From positions 451,001 to 515,000 of the forward strand of contig JAUIMM010001251.1 of the NCBI GenBank assembly GCA_031769625.1: a DNA stretch of 64,000 bases, given 5' to 3'. Origin of the DNA: Taudactylus pleione. Taxonomy: Eukaryota > Chordata > Amphibia > Anura > Myobatrachidae. How positions within the stretch are numbered: position 1 is the first letter of the stretch; each line of letters opens with the position of its first letter. The translations under genes and the position numbers were made by a program. The notes under the pieces are model-generated. The model was not told where the DNA came from, did no database searches, and saw nothing but the letters and a program-made list of their open reading frames with translations. This document shows positions 15,530 through 29,545 of this stretch, in pieces.

Positions 15530-18500
15530 GTACATACAGGAGAGCCCATACTGGAGGCTAGTACACACAGGAGAGCCCATACTGGTGGCTAGTACATACA
15601 GGAGAGCCCATACTGGTGGCTAGTACATACAGGAGAGCCCATACTGGAGGCTAGTACATACAGGAGAGCCCATGCTGGTGGCTAAAACATACAGGAGAGC
15701 CCATACTGGTGGCTAGTACATACAGGAGAGTCCATACTGGTGGCTAGTACATACAGGAGAGCCCATACTGGTGGCTAGTACATACAGGAGAGCCCATACT
15801 GGTGGCTAGTACATACAGGAGGCTAGTACATACAGGAGAGCCCATACTGGAGGGTGGTACATACAGGAGAGCCCATGCAGGAGGCTAGTACATACAGGAG
15901 AGCCCATACTGGAGGCTACAACATACAGGAGAGCCCATACTGGTGGCTAGTACATACAGGAGGCTAGTACATACAGGAGAGCCCATACTGGAGGCAAGTA
16001 CATACAGGAGAGCCCATACTGGTGGCTAGAACATACAAGAGAGCCCATACTGGTGGCAAGTACATACAGGAGAGCACATACTGGTGGCTAGTACATACAG
16101 GAGAGCCCATACTGGTGGCTAGTACATACAGGAGGCTAGTACATACAGGAGAGCCCATACTTGAGGCTAGTACATACAGGAGAGCCCATACTGGAGGCTA
16201 GTACATACAGGAGAGCCCATACTGGAGGCTAGTACATACAGGAGAGACCATACTGGAGGCTAGTACATACAGGAGGCTAGTACATACAGGAGAGCTCATA
16301 CTGGAGGCTATAACATACAGGAGAGCCCATACTGGAGGCTAGTACATACAGGAGGCTAGTACATACAGGAGAGCCCATACTGGAGGCTAGTACATACAGG
16401 AGAGCCCATACTGGAGGCTAGTACATACAGGAGAGCCCATACTGGAGGCTAGTACATACAGGAGAGCCCATACTGGTGGCTAGAACATACAGGAGAGCCC
16501 ATACTGGTGGCTAGTACATACAGGAGAGCCCATGCTGGAGGCTAGTACATACAGGAGAGCCCATGCTGGAGGCTAGTACATACAGGAGAGCCCATACTGG
16601 TGGCTAGTACATACAGGAGAGCCCATACTGGTGGCTAGTACATACAGGAGAGCCCATACTGGTGGCTAGTACATACAGGAGGCTAGTACATACAGGAGAG
16701 CCCAAACTGGAGGCTAGTACATACAGGAGAGCCCACACTGGAGGCTAGTACATACAGGAGAGCCCACACTGGTGGCTAGTACATACAGGAGAGCCCATAC
16801 TGGTGGCTAGTACATACAGGAGAGCCCATACTGGTGGCTAGTACATACAGGAGACTAGTACATACAGGAGAGCCCATACTGGAGGCTAGTACATACAGGA
16901 GAGCCCATACTGGTGGCTAGAATATAAAGGAGAGCCCATACTGGTGGCTAGTACATACAGGAGAGCCCATACTGGTGGCTAGTACATACAGGAGAGCCCA
17001 TACTGGTGGCTAGTACATACAGGAGGCTAGTACATAAAGGAGAGCCCATACTGGAGGCTAGTACATACAGGAGAGCCCATGCAGGAGACTAGTAAATACA
17101 GGAGAGCCCATACTGGTGGCTAGTACATACAGGAGGCTAGTACATACAGGAGAGCACATACTGGAGGCTAGTACATAAAGGAGAGCCCATACTGGAGGCT
17201 AGTACATACAGGAGAGCCCATACTGGAGGCTAGTACATACAGGAGAGCCCATACTGGAGGCTAGTACACACAGGAGAGCCCATACTGGTGGCTAGTACAT
17301 ACAGGAGAGCCCATACTGGTGGCTAGTACATACAGGAGAGCCCATACTGGAGGCTAGTACATACAGGAGAGCCCATGCTGGTGGCTAAAACATACAGGAG
17401 AGCCCATACTGGTGGCTAGTACATACAGGAGAGTCCATACTGGTGGCTAGTACATACAGGAGAGCCCATACTGGTGGCTAGTACATACAGGAGAGCCCAT
17501 ACTGGTGGCTAGTACATACAGGAGGCTAGTACATACAGGAGAGCCCATACTGGAGGCTAGTACATACAGGAGAGCCCATGCAGGAGGCTAGTACATACAG
17601 GAGAGCCCATACTGGAGGCTACAACATACAGGAGAGCTCATACTGGTGGCTAGTACATATAGGAGGCTAGTACATACAGGAGAGCCCATACTGGAGGCAA
17701 GTACATACAGGAGAGCCCATACTGGTGGCTAGAACATACAAGAGAGCCCATACTGGTGGCAAGTACATACAGGAGAGCACATACTGGTGGCTAGTACATA
17801 CAGGAGAGCCCATACTGGTGGCTAGTACATACAGGAGGCTAGTACATACAGGAGAGCCCATACTTGAGGCTAGTACATACAGGAGAGCCCATACTGGAGG
17901 CTAGTACATACAGGAGAGCCCATACTGGAGGCTAGTACATACAGGAGAGACCATACTGGAGGCTAGTACATACAGGAGGCTAGTACATACAGGAGAGCTC
18001 ATACTGGAGGCTATAACATACAGGAGAGCCCATACTGGAGGCTAGTACATACAGGAGGCTAGTACATACAGGAGAGCCCATACTGGAGGCTAGTACATAC
18101 AGGAGAGCCCATACTGGAGGCTAGTACATACAGGAGTGCCCATACTGGAGGCTAGTACATACAGGAGAGCCCATACTGGTGGCTAGAACATACAGGAGAG
18201 CCCATACTGGTGGCTAGTACATACAGGAGAGCCCATGCTGGAGGCTAGTACATACAGGAGAGCCCATACTGGTGGCTAGAACATACAGGAGAGCCCATAC
18301 TGGTGGCTAGTACATACAGGAGAGCCCATACTGGTGGCTAGTACATACAGGAGAGCCCATACTGGTGGCTAGTACATACAGGAGGCTAGTACATACAGGA
18401 GCCCAAACTGGAGGCTAGTACATACAGGAGAGCCCATACTGGAGGCTAGTACATACAGGAGAGCCCACACTGGAGGCTAGTACATACAGGAGAGCCCATA

Positions 18501-18950
18501 CTGGTGGCTAGTACATACAGGAGAGCCCATACTGGTGGCTAGTACATACAGGAGAGCCCATACTGGTGGCTAGTACATACAGGAGACTAGTACATACAGG
18601 AGAGCCCATACTGGAGGCTAGTACATACAGGAGAGCCCATACTGGTGGCTAGAATATAAAGGAGAGCCCATACTGGTGGCTAGTACATACAGGAGAGCTC
18701 ATACTGGTGGCTAGTACATACAGGAGAGCCCATACTGGTGGCTAGTACATACAGGAGAGCCCATACTGGTGGCTAGTACATACAGGAGAGCCCATACTGG
18801 TGGCTAGTACATACAGGAGGCTAGTACATACAGGAGAGCCCATACTGGAGGCTAGTACATACAGGAGAGCCCATGCAGGAGACTAGTAAATACAGGAGAG
18901 CCCATACTGGTGGCTAGTACATACAGGAGGCTAGTACATACAGGAGAGCC
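15530..18950 (+). repeat. Tandem duplication of a 1,703-bp satellite block
   Basis: GGCTAAAACATACAGG occurs near 15,680 and 17,383, GTACACACAGG near 15,561 and 17,264, and the six-monomer variant string beginning at 15,964 recurs at 17,667; all are offset by 1,703 bp. The offset rises to 1,732 and then 1,794 bp toward the right end through unit-length indels, one of which includes a 3-bp deletion within a monomer near 18,400. Confidence 0.8.
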
Positions 18951-21900
18951 CATACTGGAGGCTAGTACATACAGGAGAGCCCATACTGGAGGCTAGTACA
19001 TACAGGATAGCCAATGCTGGAGGCTAGTACATACAGGAGAGCCCATACTGGAGGCTAGTACATACAGGATAGCCCATGCTGGAGGCTAGTACATACAGGA
19101 GAGCCCATACTGGAGGCTAGTACATGCAGGAGAGCCCATACTGGTGGATAGAACATACAGGAGAGCCCATACTGGTGGCTAGTACATACAGGAGAGCCCA
19201 TACTGGTGGCTAGTACATACAGGAGAGCCCATACTGGTGGCTAGTACATACAGGAGGCTAGTACATACAGGAGAGCCCATACTGGAGGCTAGTACATACA
19301 GGAGGCTTGTACATACAGGAGAGCCCATACTGGAGGCTAGTACATACAGGAGAGCCCATACTGGTGGCTAGAACATACATGAGAGCCCATACTGGTGGCT
19401 AGTACATACAGGAGAGCCCATACTGGTGGCTAGAACATACAGGAGAGCCCATACTGGTGGCTAGTACATACAGGAGAGCCCATACTGGTGGCTAGTACAT
19501 ACAGGAGGCTAGTACATACAGGAGAGCCCATACTGGTGGCTAGTACATACAGGAGGCTAGTACATACAGGAGAGCCCATACTGGAGGCTAGTACATACAG
19601 GAGAGCCCATACTGGTGGCTAGAACATACATGAGAGCCCATACTGGTGGCTAGTACATACAGGAGAGCCCATACTGGGGGCTAGTACATACAGGAGGCTA
19701 GTACATACAGGAGAGCCCATACTGGAGGCTAGTACATAAAGGAGAGCCCATACTGGAGGCTAGTACATACAGGAGAGCCCATACTGGAGGCTAGTACATA
19801 CAGGAGAGCCAATGCTGGAGGCTAGAACATACAGGAGAGCCCATACTGGAGGCTAGTACATACAGGAGAGCCCATACTGGTGGCTAGAACATACAGGAGA
19901 GCCCACACTGGTGGCTAGAACATACAGGAGAGCCCATACTGGTGGCTAGTACATACAGAAGAGCCCATACTGGTGGCTAGTACATACAGGAGAGCCCATA
20001 CTGGTGGCTAGTACATACTGGAGGCTAGTACATAAAGGAGAGCCCATACTGGAGGCTAGTACATAAAGGAGTGCCCATACTGGAGGCTAGTACATACAGG
20101 AGAGCCCACACTGGAGGCTAGTACATACAGGAGAGCCCATACTGTAGGCTAGTACATACAGGAGAGCCCATTCTGTAGGCTAGTACATACAGGAGAGCCC
20201 AAACTGGAGGCTAGTACGTACAGGAGAGCCCATACTGGAGGCTAGTACATACAGGAGAGCCCATACTGGAGGCTAGTACATACAGGAGAGCCCATACTGG
20301 AGGCTAGTACATACAGGAGAGCCCATACTGGAGGCTAGTACATACAGGAGAGCCCATGCTGGAGGCTAGTACATACAGGAGAGCCCATACCGGTGGCTAG
20401 TACATACTGGAGGCTAGTACATACAGGAGAGCCCATACTGGAGGCTAGAACATACAGGAGAGCCCATACTGGTGGCTAGAACATACAAGAGAGCCCATAC
20501 TGGTGGCTAGTACATACAGGAGAGCCCATACAGGAGGCTAGTACATACAGGAGAGCCCATACTGGAGGCTAGTACATACAGGAGAGCCCATACTGGAGGC
20601 TAGTACATTCAGGAGAGCCCATACTGGTGGCTAGAACATACAGGAGAGCCCATACTGGTGGCTAGTACATACTGGAGGCTAGTACATACAGGAGAGCCCA
20701 TACTGGAGGCTAGTACAAACAGGAGAGCCCATACTGGTGTACAAACAGGGGAGCCCATACTGGTGGCTAGAACATACAGGAGAGCCCATACTGGTGGCTA
20801 GTACATACTGGAGGCTAGTACATACAGGAGAGCCCATACTGGAGGCTAGTACATACAGGAGAGCCCATTCTGGAGGCTAGTACATACAGGAGAGCCCATG
20901 CTGGAGGCTAGTACATACAGGAGAGCCCATACTGGTGGCTAGTACATACAGGAGAGCCCATACTGGTGGCTAGTACATACAGGAGAGCCCATACTGGTGG
21001 CTAGTACATACAGGAGGCTAGTACATACCGGAGAGCCCAAACTGGAGGCTAGTACATACAGGAGAGCCCATACTGGAGGCTAGTACATACAGGAGAGCCC
21101 ATACTGGAGGCTAGTACATACAGGAGAGCCCATACTGGTGGCTAGTACATGCAGGAGAGCCCATACTGGTGGCTAGTACATACAGGAGAGCCCATACTGG
21201 TTGCTAGAACATACAGGAGAGCCCATACTGGTGGCTAGTACATACAGGAGGCTAGTACATACAGGAGAGCCCATACTGGAGGCTAGTACATACAGGAGAG
21301 CCCATACTGGAGGCTAGTCCATACAGGAGAGCCCATACTGGAGGCTAGTCCATACAGGAGAGCCCATGCTGGAGGCTAGTACATACAGGAGAGCCCATAC
21401 TGGAGGCTAGTACAAACAGGAGAGCCCATACTGGTGGCTAGAACATACAGGAGAGCCCATACTGGTGGCTAGAACATACAGGAGGCTAGTACATACAGGA
21501 GAGCCCATACTGGAGGCTATAACATACAGGAGAGCCCATACTGGTGGCTAGTACATACAGGAGGCAAGTACATACAGGAGAGCCCATACTGGAGGCTAGT
21601 ACATACAGGAGAGCCCAAACTGGTGGCTAGAACATACAAGAGAGCCCATACTGGTGGCTAGTACATACAGAAGAGCCCATACTGGTGGCAAGTACATACA
21701 GGAGAGCCCATACTGGAGGCTAGTACATACAGGAGCGCCCATGCTGCAGGCTAGTACATACAGGAGAGCCCATGCTGGAGGCTAGTACATACAGGAGAGC
21801 CCATGCTGGAGGCTAGTACAAACAGGAGAGCCCATACTGGTGGCTAGAACATACAGGAGAGCCCATACTGGTGGCTAGTACATACAGGAGGCTAGTACAT

Positions 21901-24900
21901 ACAGGAGAGCCCATACTGGAGGCCCATACTGGAGGCTAGTACATACAGGAGAGCCCATGCTGGAGGCTAGTACATACAGGAGAGCCCATACTGGAGGCTA
22001 GTACATACAGGAGAGCCCATACTGGTGGCTAGAACATACAGGAGAGCCCATACTGGTGGCTAGTACATACAGGAGAGCCCATACTGGAGGCTAGTACATA
22101 CAGGAGAGCCCATGCTGGAGGCTAGTACATACAGGAGAGCCCATACTGGTGGCTAGAACATACAGGAGAGCCCATACTGGTGGCTAGTACATACAGGAGA
22201 GCCCATACTGGTGGCTAGTCCATACAGGAGAGCCCATACTGGTGGCTAGTACATACAGGAGAGCCCATACTGGTGGCTAGTACATACAGGAGAGCCCATA
22301 CTGGAGGCTAGTACATACAGGAGAGCCCATGCTGGAGGCTAGTACATACAGGAGAGCCCATGCTGGAGGCTAGTACAAACAGGAGAGCCCATACTGGTGG
22401 CTAGAACATACAGGAGAGCCCATACTGGTGGCTAGTACATACAGGAGGCTAGTACATACAGGAGAGCCCATACTGGAGGCTAGTACATACAGGAGAGCCC
22501 AAACTGGTGGCTAGAACATACAAGAGAGCCCATACTGGTGGCTAGTACATACAGTAGAGCCCATACTGGTGGCTAGTACATACAGGAGAGCCCATACTGG
22601 AGGCTAGTACATACAGGAGAGCCCATGCTGGAGGCTAGTACATACAGGAGAGCCCATGCTGGAGGCTAGTACATACAGGAGGCTAGTACATACAGGAGAG
22701 CCCATACTGGAGGCTAGTACATACAGGAGAGCCCATACTGGAGGCTAGTACATACAGGAGAGCCCATGCTGGAGGCTAGTACATACAGGAGAGCCCATGC
22801 TGGAGGCTAGTACATACAGGAGAGCCCATACTGGAGGCTAGTACATACAGGAGAGCCCATACTGGTGGCTAGAACATACAGGAGAGCCCATACTGGTGGC
22901 TAGTACATACAGGAGAGCCCATACTGGTGGCTAGTACATACAGGAGAGCCCATACTGGTGGCTAGTACATACAGGAGGCTAGTACATACAAGAGAGCCCA
23001 TACTGGAGGCTAGTACATACAGGAGAGCCCATGCTGGAGGCTAGTACATACAGGAGAGCCCATACTGGAGGCTAGTACATACAGGAGAGCCCATACTGGA
23101 GGCTAGAACAAACAGGAGAGCCCATACTGGTGGCTAGTACATACAGGAGGCTAGTACATACAGGAGAGCCCATACTGGAGGCTAGTACATACAGGAGAGC
23201 CCATACTGGAGGCTAGTACATACAGGAGAGCCCATACTGGAGGCTAGTACATACAGGAGAGCCCATACTGGAGGCTAGTACAAACAGGAGAGCCCATACT
23301 GGTGGCTATAACATACAGGAAAGCCCATACTGGTGGCTAGTACATACAGGAGGCTAGTACATACAGGAGAGCCCATACTGGAGGCTAGTACATACAGGAG
23401 AGCCCATACTGGTGGCTAGTACATACAGGAGAGCCCATACTGGTAGCTAGAACATACAAGAGAGCCCATAATGGTGGCTAGTACATACAGGAGAGCCCAT
23501 ACAGGTGGCTAGTACATACAGGAGAGCCCATACAGGTGGCTAGTACATACAGGAGAGCCCATACTGGAGGCTAGTACATACAGGAGAGCCCATACTGGTG
23601 GCTAGTACATACAGGAGAGCCCATACTGGTGGCTAGTACATACAGGAGAGCCCATACTGGTGGCTAGTACATACAGGAGAGCCCATACTGGTGGCAAGTA
23701 CATACAGGAGAGCCCATACTGGTGGCTAGAACATACAAGAGAGCCCATACTGGTGGCAAGTACATACAGGAGAGCACATACTGGTGGCTAGTACATACAG
23801 GAGAGCCCATACTGGTGGCTAGTACATACAGGAGGCTAGTACATACAGGAGAGCCCATACTGGAGGCTAGTACATACAGGAGAGCCCATGCTGGAGGCTA
23901 GTACATACAGGAGAGCCCATACTGGTGGCTAGAACATACAGGAGAGCCCATACTGGTGGCTAGTACATACAGGAGAGCCCATACTGGTGGCTAGTACATA
24001 CAGGAGAGCCCATACTGGTGGCTAGTACATACAGGAGAGCCCATACTGGTGGCTAGTACATACAGGAGGCTAGTACATACAGGAGAGCCCAAACTGGAGG
24101 CTAGTACATACAGGAGAGCCCATACTGGAGGCTAGTACATACAGGAGAGCCCATACTGGAGGCTAGTACATACAGGAGAGCCCATACTGGTGGCTAGTAC
24201 ATACAGGAGAGCCCATACTGGTGGCTAGTACATACAGGAGAGCCCATACTGGTGGCTAGTACATACAGGAGAGCCCATACTGGTGGCTAGTACATACAGG
24301 AGACTAGTACATACAGTAGAGCCCATACTGGTGGCTAGTACATACAGGAGACTAGTACATACAGGAGAGCCCATACTGGTAGCTAGAACATACAGGAGAG
24401 CCCATACTGGTGGCTAGTACATACAGGAGAGCCCATACTGGTGGCTAGTACATACAGGAGAGCCCATACTGGAGGCTAGTACATACAGGAGAGCCCAAAC
24501 TGGTGGCTAGTACATACAGGAGAGCCCATACTGGTGGCTAGAACATTCAAGAGAGCCCATACTGGTGGCTAGTACATACAGGAGAGCCCATACTGGTGGC
24601 TAGTACATACAGGAGAGCCCATACTGGTGGCTAGTACATACAGGAGAGCCCATACTGGTGGCTAGTACAAACAGGAGAGCCCATACTGGTGGCTAGAACA
24701 TACAGGAGAGCCCATACTGGTGGCTAGTACATACAGGAGGCTAGTACATACAGGAGAGCCCATACTGGAGGCTATAACATACAGGAGAGCCCATACTGGT
24801 GGCTAGTACATACAGGAGAGCCCATACTGGTGGCTAGTACATACAGGAGAGCCCATACTGGAGGCTAGTACATACAGGAGAGCCCATGCTGGAGGCTAGT

Positions 24901-27900
24901 AAATACAGGAGAGCCCATGCTGGAGGCTAGTACAAACAGGAGAGCCCATACTGGTGGCTAGAACATACAGGAGAGCCCATACTGGTGGCTAGTACATACA
25001 GGAGGCTAGTACATACAGGAGAGCCCATACTGGAGGCTAGTACATACAGGAGAGCCCAAACTGGTGGCTAGAACATACAAGAGAGCCCATACTGGTGGCT
25101 AGTACATACAGAAGAGCCCATACTGGAGGCTAGTACATACAGGAGAGCCCATGCTGGAGGCTAGTACATACAGGAGAGCCCATGCTGGAGGCTAGTACAT
25201 ACAGGAGGCTAGTACATACAGGAGAGCCCATACTGGAGGCTAGTACATACAGGAGAGCCCATACTGGAGGCTAGTACATACAGGAGAGCCCATGCTGGAG
25301 GCTAGTACATACAGGAGAGCCCATACTGGAGGCTAGTACATACAGGAGAGCCCATACTGGTGGCTAGAACATACTGGAGAGCCCATACTGGTGGCTAGTA
25401 CATACAGGAGAGCCCATACTGGTGGCTAGTACATACAGGAGAGCCCATACTGGTGGCTAGTACATACAGGAGGCTAGTACATACAAGAGAGCCCATACTG
25501 GAGGCTAGTACATACAGGAGAGCCCATGCTGGAGGCTAGTACATACAGGAGAGCCCATACTGGAGGCTAGTACATACAGGAGAGCCCATACTGGAGGCTA
25601 GAACAAACAGGAGAGCCCATACTGGTGGCTAGTACATACAGGAGGCTAGTACATACAGGAGAGCCCATACTGGAGGCTAGTACATACAGGAGAGCCCATA
25701 CTGGAGGCTAGTACATACAGGAGAGCCCATGCTGGAGGCTAGTACATACAGGAGAGCCCATGCTGGAGGCTAGTACATACAGGAGAGCACATACTGGAGG
25801 CTAGTACAAACAGGAGAGCCCATACTGGTGGCTATAACATACAGGAGAGCCCATACTGGTGGCTAGTACATACAGAAGGCTAGTACATACAGGAGAGCCC
25901 ATACTGGAGGCTAGTACATACAGGAGAGCTCATACTGGTGGCTAGTACATACAGGAGGCTAGTACATACAGGAGAGCCCATACTGGAGGCTAGTACATAC
26001 AGGAGAGCCCATACTGGTGGCTAGAACATACAAGAGAGCCCATACTGGTGGCTAGAACATACAAGAGAGCCCATACTGGTGGCTAGTACATACAGGAGAG
26101 CCCATATTGGTGGCTAGAACATACAAGAGAGCCCATAATGGTGGCTAGTACATACAGGAGAGCCCATACTGGTGGCTAGTACATACAGGAGAGCCCATAT
26201 TGGTGGCTAGTACATACAGGAGGCTAGTACATACAGGAGAGCCCATACTGGAGGCTAGTACATACAGGAGAGCCCATACTGGAGGCTAGTACATACAGGA
26301 GAGCCCATACTGGTGGCTAGTACATACAGGAGAGCCCATACTGGTGGCTAGTACATACAGGAGAGCCCATACTGGTGGCTAGTACATACAGGAGAGCCCA
26401 TACTGGTGGCTAGTACATACAGGAGAGCCCATACTGGTGGCTAGTACATACAGGAGGCTAGTACATACAAGAGAGCCCATACTGGAGGCTAGTACATACA
26501 GGAGAGCCCATGCAGGAGGCTAGTACATACAGGAGAGCCCATACTGGAGGCTATAACATACAGGAGAGCTCATACTGGTGGCTAGTACATACAGGAGGCT
26601 AGTACATACAGGAGAGCCCATACTGGTGGCTAGAACATACAAGAGAGCCCATACTGGTGGCAAGTACATACAGGAGAGCACATACTGGTGGCTAGTACAT
26701 ACAGGAGAGCCCATACTGGTGGCTAGTACATACAGGAGGCTAGTACATACAAGAGAGCCCATACTGGAGGCTAGTACATACAGGAGAGCCCATACTGGAG
26801 GCTAGTACATACAGGAGAGCCCATACTGGAGGCTAGTACATACAGGAGAGCCCATACTGGAGGCTAGTACATACAGGAGAGCCCATACTGGAGGCTAGTA
26901 CATACAGGAGGCTAGTACATACAGGAGAGCTCATACTGGAGGCTATAACATACAGGAGAGCCCATACTGGTGGCGGGTACATACAGGAGGCTAGTACATA
27001 CAGGAGAGCCCATACTGGAGGCTAGTACATACAGGAGAGCCCATATTGGTGGTTAGAACATACAAGAGAGCCCATACTGGTGGCTAGTACATACAGGAGA
27101 GCCCATACTGGTGGCTAGTACATACAGGAGAGCCCATATTGGTGGCTAGTACATACAGGAGGCTAGTACATACAGGAGAGCCCATACTGGAGGCTAGTAC
27201 ATACAGGAGAGCCCATACTGGAGGCTAGTACATACAGGAGAGCCCATACTGGTGGCTAGTACATACAGGAGAGCCCATACTGGTGGCTAGTACATACAGG
27301 AGAGCCCATACTGGTGGCTAGTACATACAGGAGGCTAGTACATACAAGAGAGCCCATACTGGAGGCTAGTACATACAGGAGAGCCCATGCAGGAGGCTAG
27401 TACATACAGGAGAGCCCATACTGGAGGCTATAACATACAGGAGAGCTCATACTGGTGGCTAGTACATACAGGAGGCTAGTACATACAGGAGAGCCCATAC
27501 TGGTGGCTAGAACATACAAGAGAGCCCATACTGGTGGCAAGTACATACAGGAGAGCACATACTGGTGGCTAGTACATACAGGAGAGCCCATACTGGTGGC
27601 TAGTACATACAGGAGGCTAGTACATACAGGAGAGCCCATACTTGAGGCTAGTACATACAGGAGAGCCCATACTGGTGGCTAGTACATACAGGAGAGCCCA
27701 TACTGGAGGCTAGTACATACAGGAGAGCCCATACTGGAGGCTAGTACATACAGGAGAGCCCATACTGGAGGCTAGTACATACAGGAGGCTAGTACATACA
27801 GGAGAGCTCATACTGGAGGCTATAACATACAGGAGAGCCCATACTGGTGGCGGGTACATACAGGAGGCTAGTACATACAGGAGAGCCCATACTGGAGGCT

Positions 27901-29545
27901 AGTACATACAGGAGAGCCCATATTGGTGGTTAGAACATACAAGAGAGCCCATACTGGTGGCTAGTACATACAGGAGAGCCCATACTGGTGGCTAGTACAT
28001 ACAGGAGGCTAGTACATACAGGAGAGCCCATACTTGAGGCTAGTACATACAAGAGAGCCCATACTGGTGGCTAGTACATACAGGAGGCTAGTACATACAG
28101 GAGAGCCCATACTGGAGGCTAGTACATACAGGAGAGCCCATACTGAAGGCTAGTACATACAGGAGAGCCCATACTGGAGGCTAGTACATACAGGAGAGCC
28201 CATGCTGGAGGCTAGTACATACAGGAGAGCCCATACTGGTGGCTAGAACATACAGGAGAGCCCATACTGGTGGCTAGTACATACAGGAGAGCCCATACTG
28301 GTGGCTAGTACATACAGGAGAGCCCATACTGGTGGCTAGTACATACAGGAGAGCCCATACTGGTGGCTAGTACATACAGGAGGCTAGTACATACAGGAGA
28401 GCCCAAACTGGAGGCTAGTACATACAGGAGAGCCCATACTGGAGGCTAGTACATACAGGAGAGCCCATACTGGAGGCTAGTACATACAGGAGAGCCCATA
28501 CTGGTGGCTAGTACATACAGGAGAGCCCATACTGGTGGCTAGTACATACAGGAGAGCCCATACTGGTGGCTAGTACATACAGGAGACTAGTACAAACAGG
28601 AGAGCCCATACTGGTGGCTAGTACATACAGGAGACTAGTACATACAGGAGAGCCCATACTGGTGGCTAGAACATACAGGAGAGCCCATACTGGTGGCTAG
28701 TACATACAGGAGAGCCCATACTGGTGGCTAGTACATACAGGAGAGCCCATACTGGAGGCTAGTACATACAGGAGAGCCCATACTGGAGGCTAGTACATAC
28801 AGGAGAGCCCATACTGGTGGCTAGTACATACAGGAGAGCCCATACTGGTGGCTAGTACATACAGGAGAGCCCATACTGGTGGCTAGTACATACAGGAGGC
28901 TAGTACATACAGGAGAGCCCATACTGGAGGCTAGTACATACAGGAGAGCCCATACGGGAGGCTAGTACATACAGGAGAGCCCATACTGGAGGCTAGTACA
29001 TACAGGAGAGCCCATGCTGGTGGCTAGAACATACAGGAGAGCCCATACTGGTGGCTAGTACATACAGGAGAGTCCATACTGGTGGCTAGTACATACAGGA
29101 GAGCCCATACTGGTGGCTAGTACATAAAGGAGAGCCCATACTGGTGGCTAGTACATACAGGAGGCTAGTACATACAGGAGAGCCCATACTGGAGGCTAGT
29201 ACATACAGGAGAGCCCATGCAGGAGGCTAGTACATACAGGAGAGCCCATACTGGAGGCTATAACATACAGGAGAGCTCATACTGGTGGCTAGTACATACA
29301 GGAGGCTAGTACATACAGGAGAGCCCATACTGGAGGCAAGTACATACAGGAGAGCCCATACTGGTGTCTAGAACATACAAGAGAGCCCATACTGGTGGCA
29401 AGTACATACAGGAGAGCACATACTGGTGGCTAGTACATACAGGAGAGCCCATACTGGTGGCTAGTACATACAGGAGGCTAGTACATACAGGAGAGCCCAT
29501 ACTGGAGGCTAGTACATACAGGAGAGCCCATACTGGAGGCTAGTA
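18770..29545 (+). repeat. Long-range satellite duplication, copy 2
   Basis: Direct-orientation counterpart of 1-9,500, colinear over about 9 kb with small unit indels. It is longer because an 877-bp sub-block (about 26.5-27.4 kb) is present twice here and once in copy 1. An independent further 3,598-bp duplication was later added at its right end. Confidence 0.8.
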
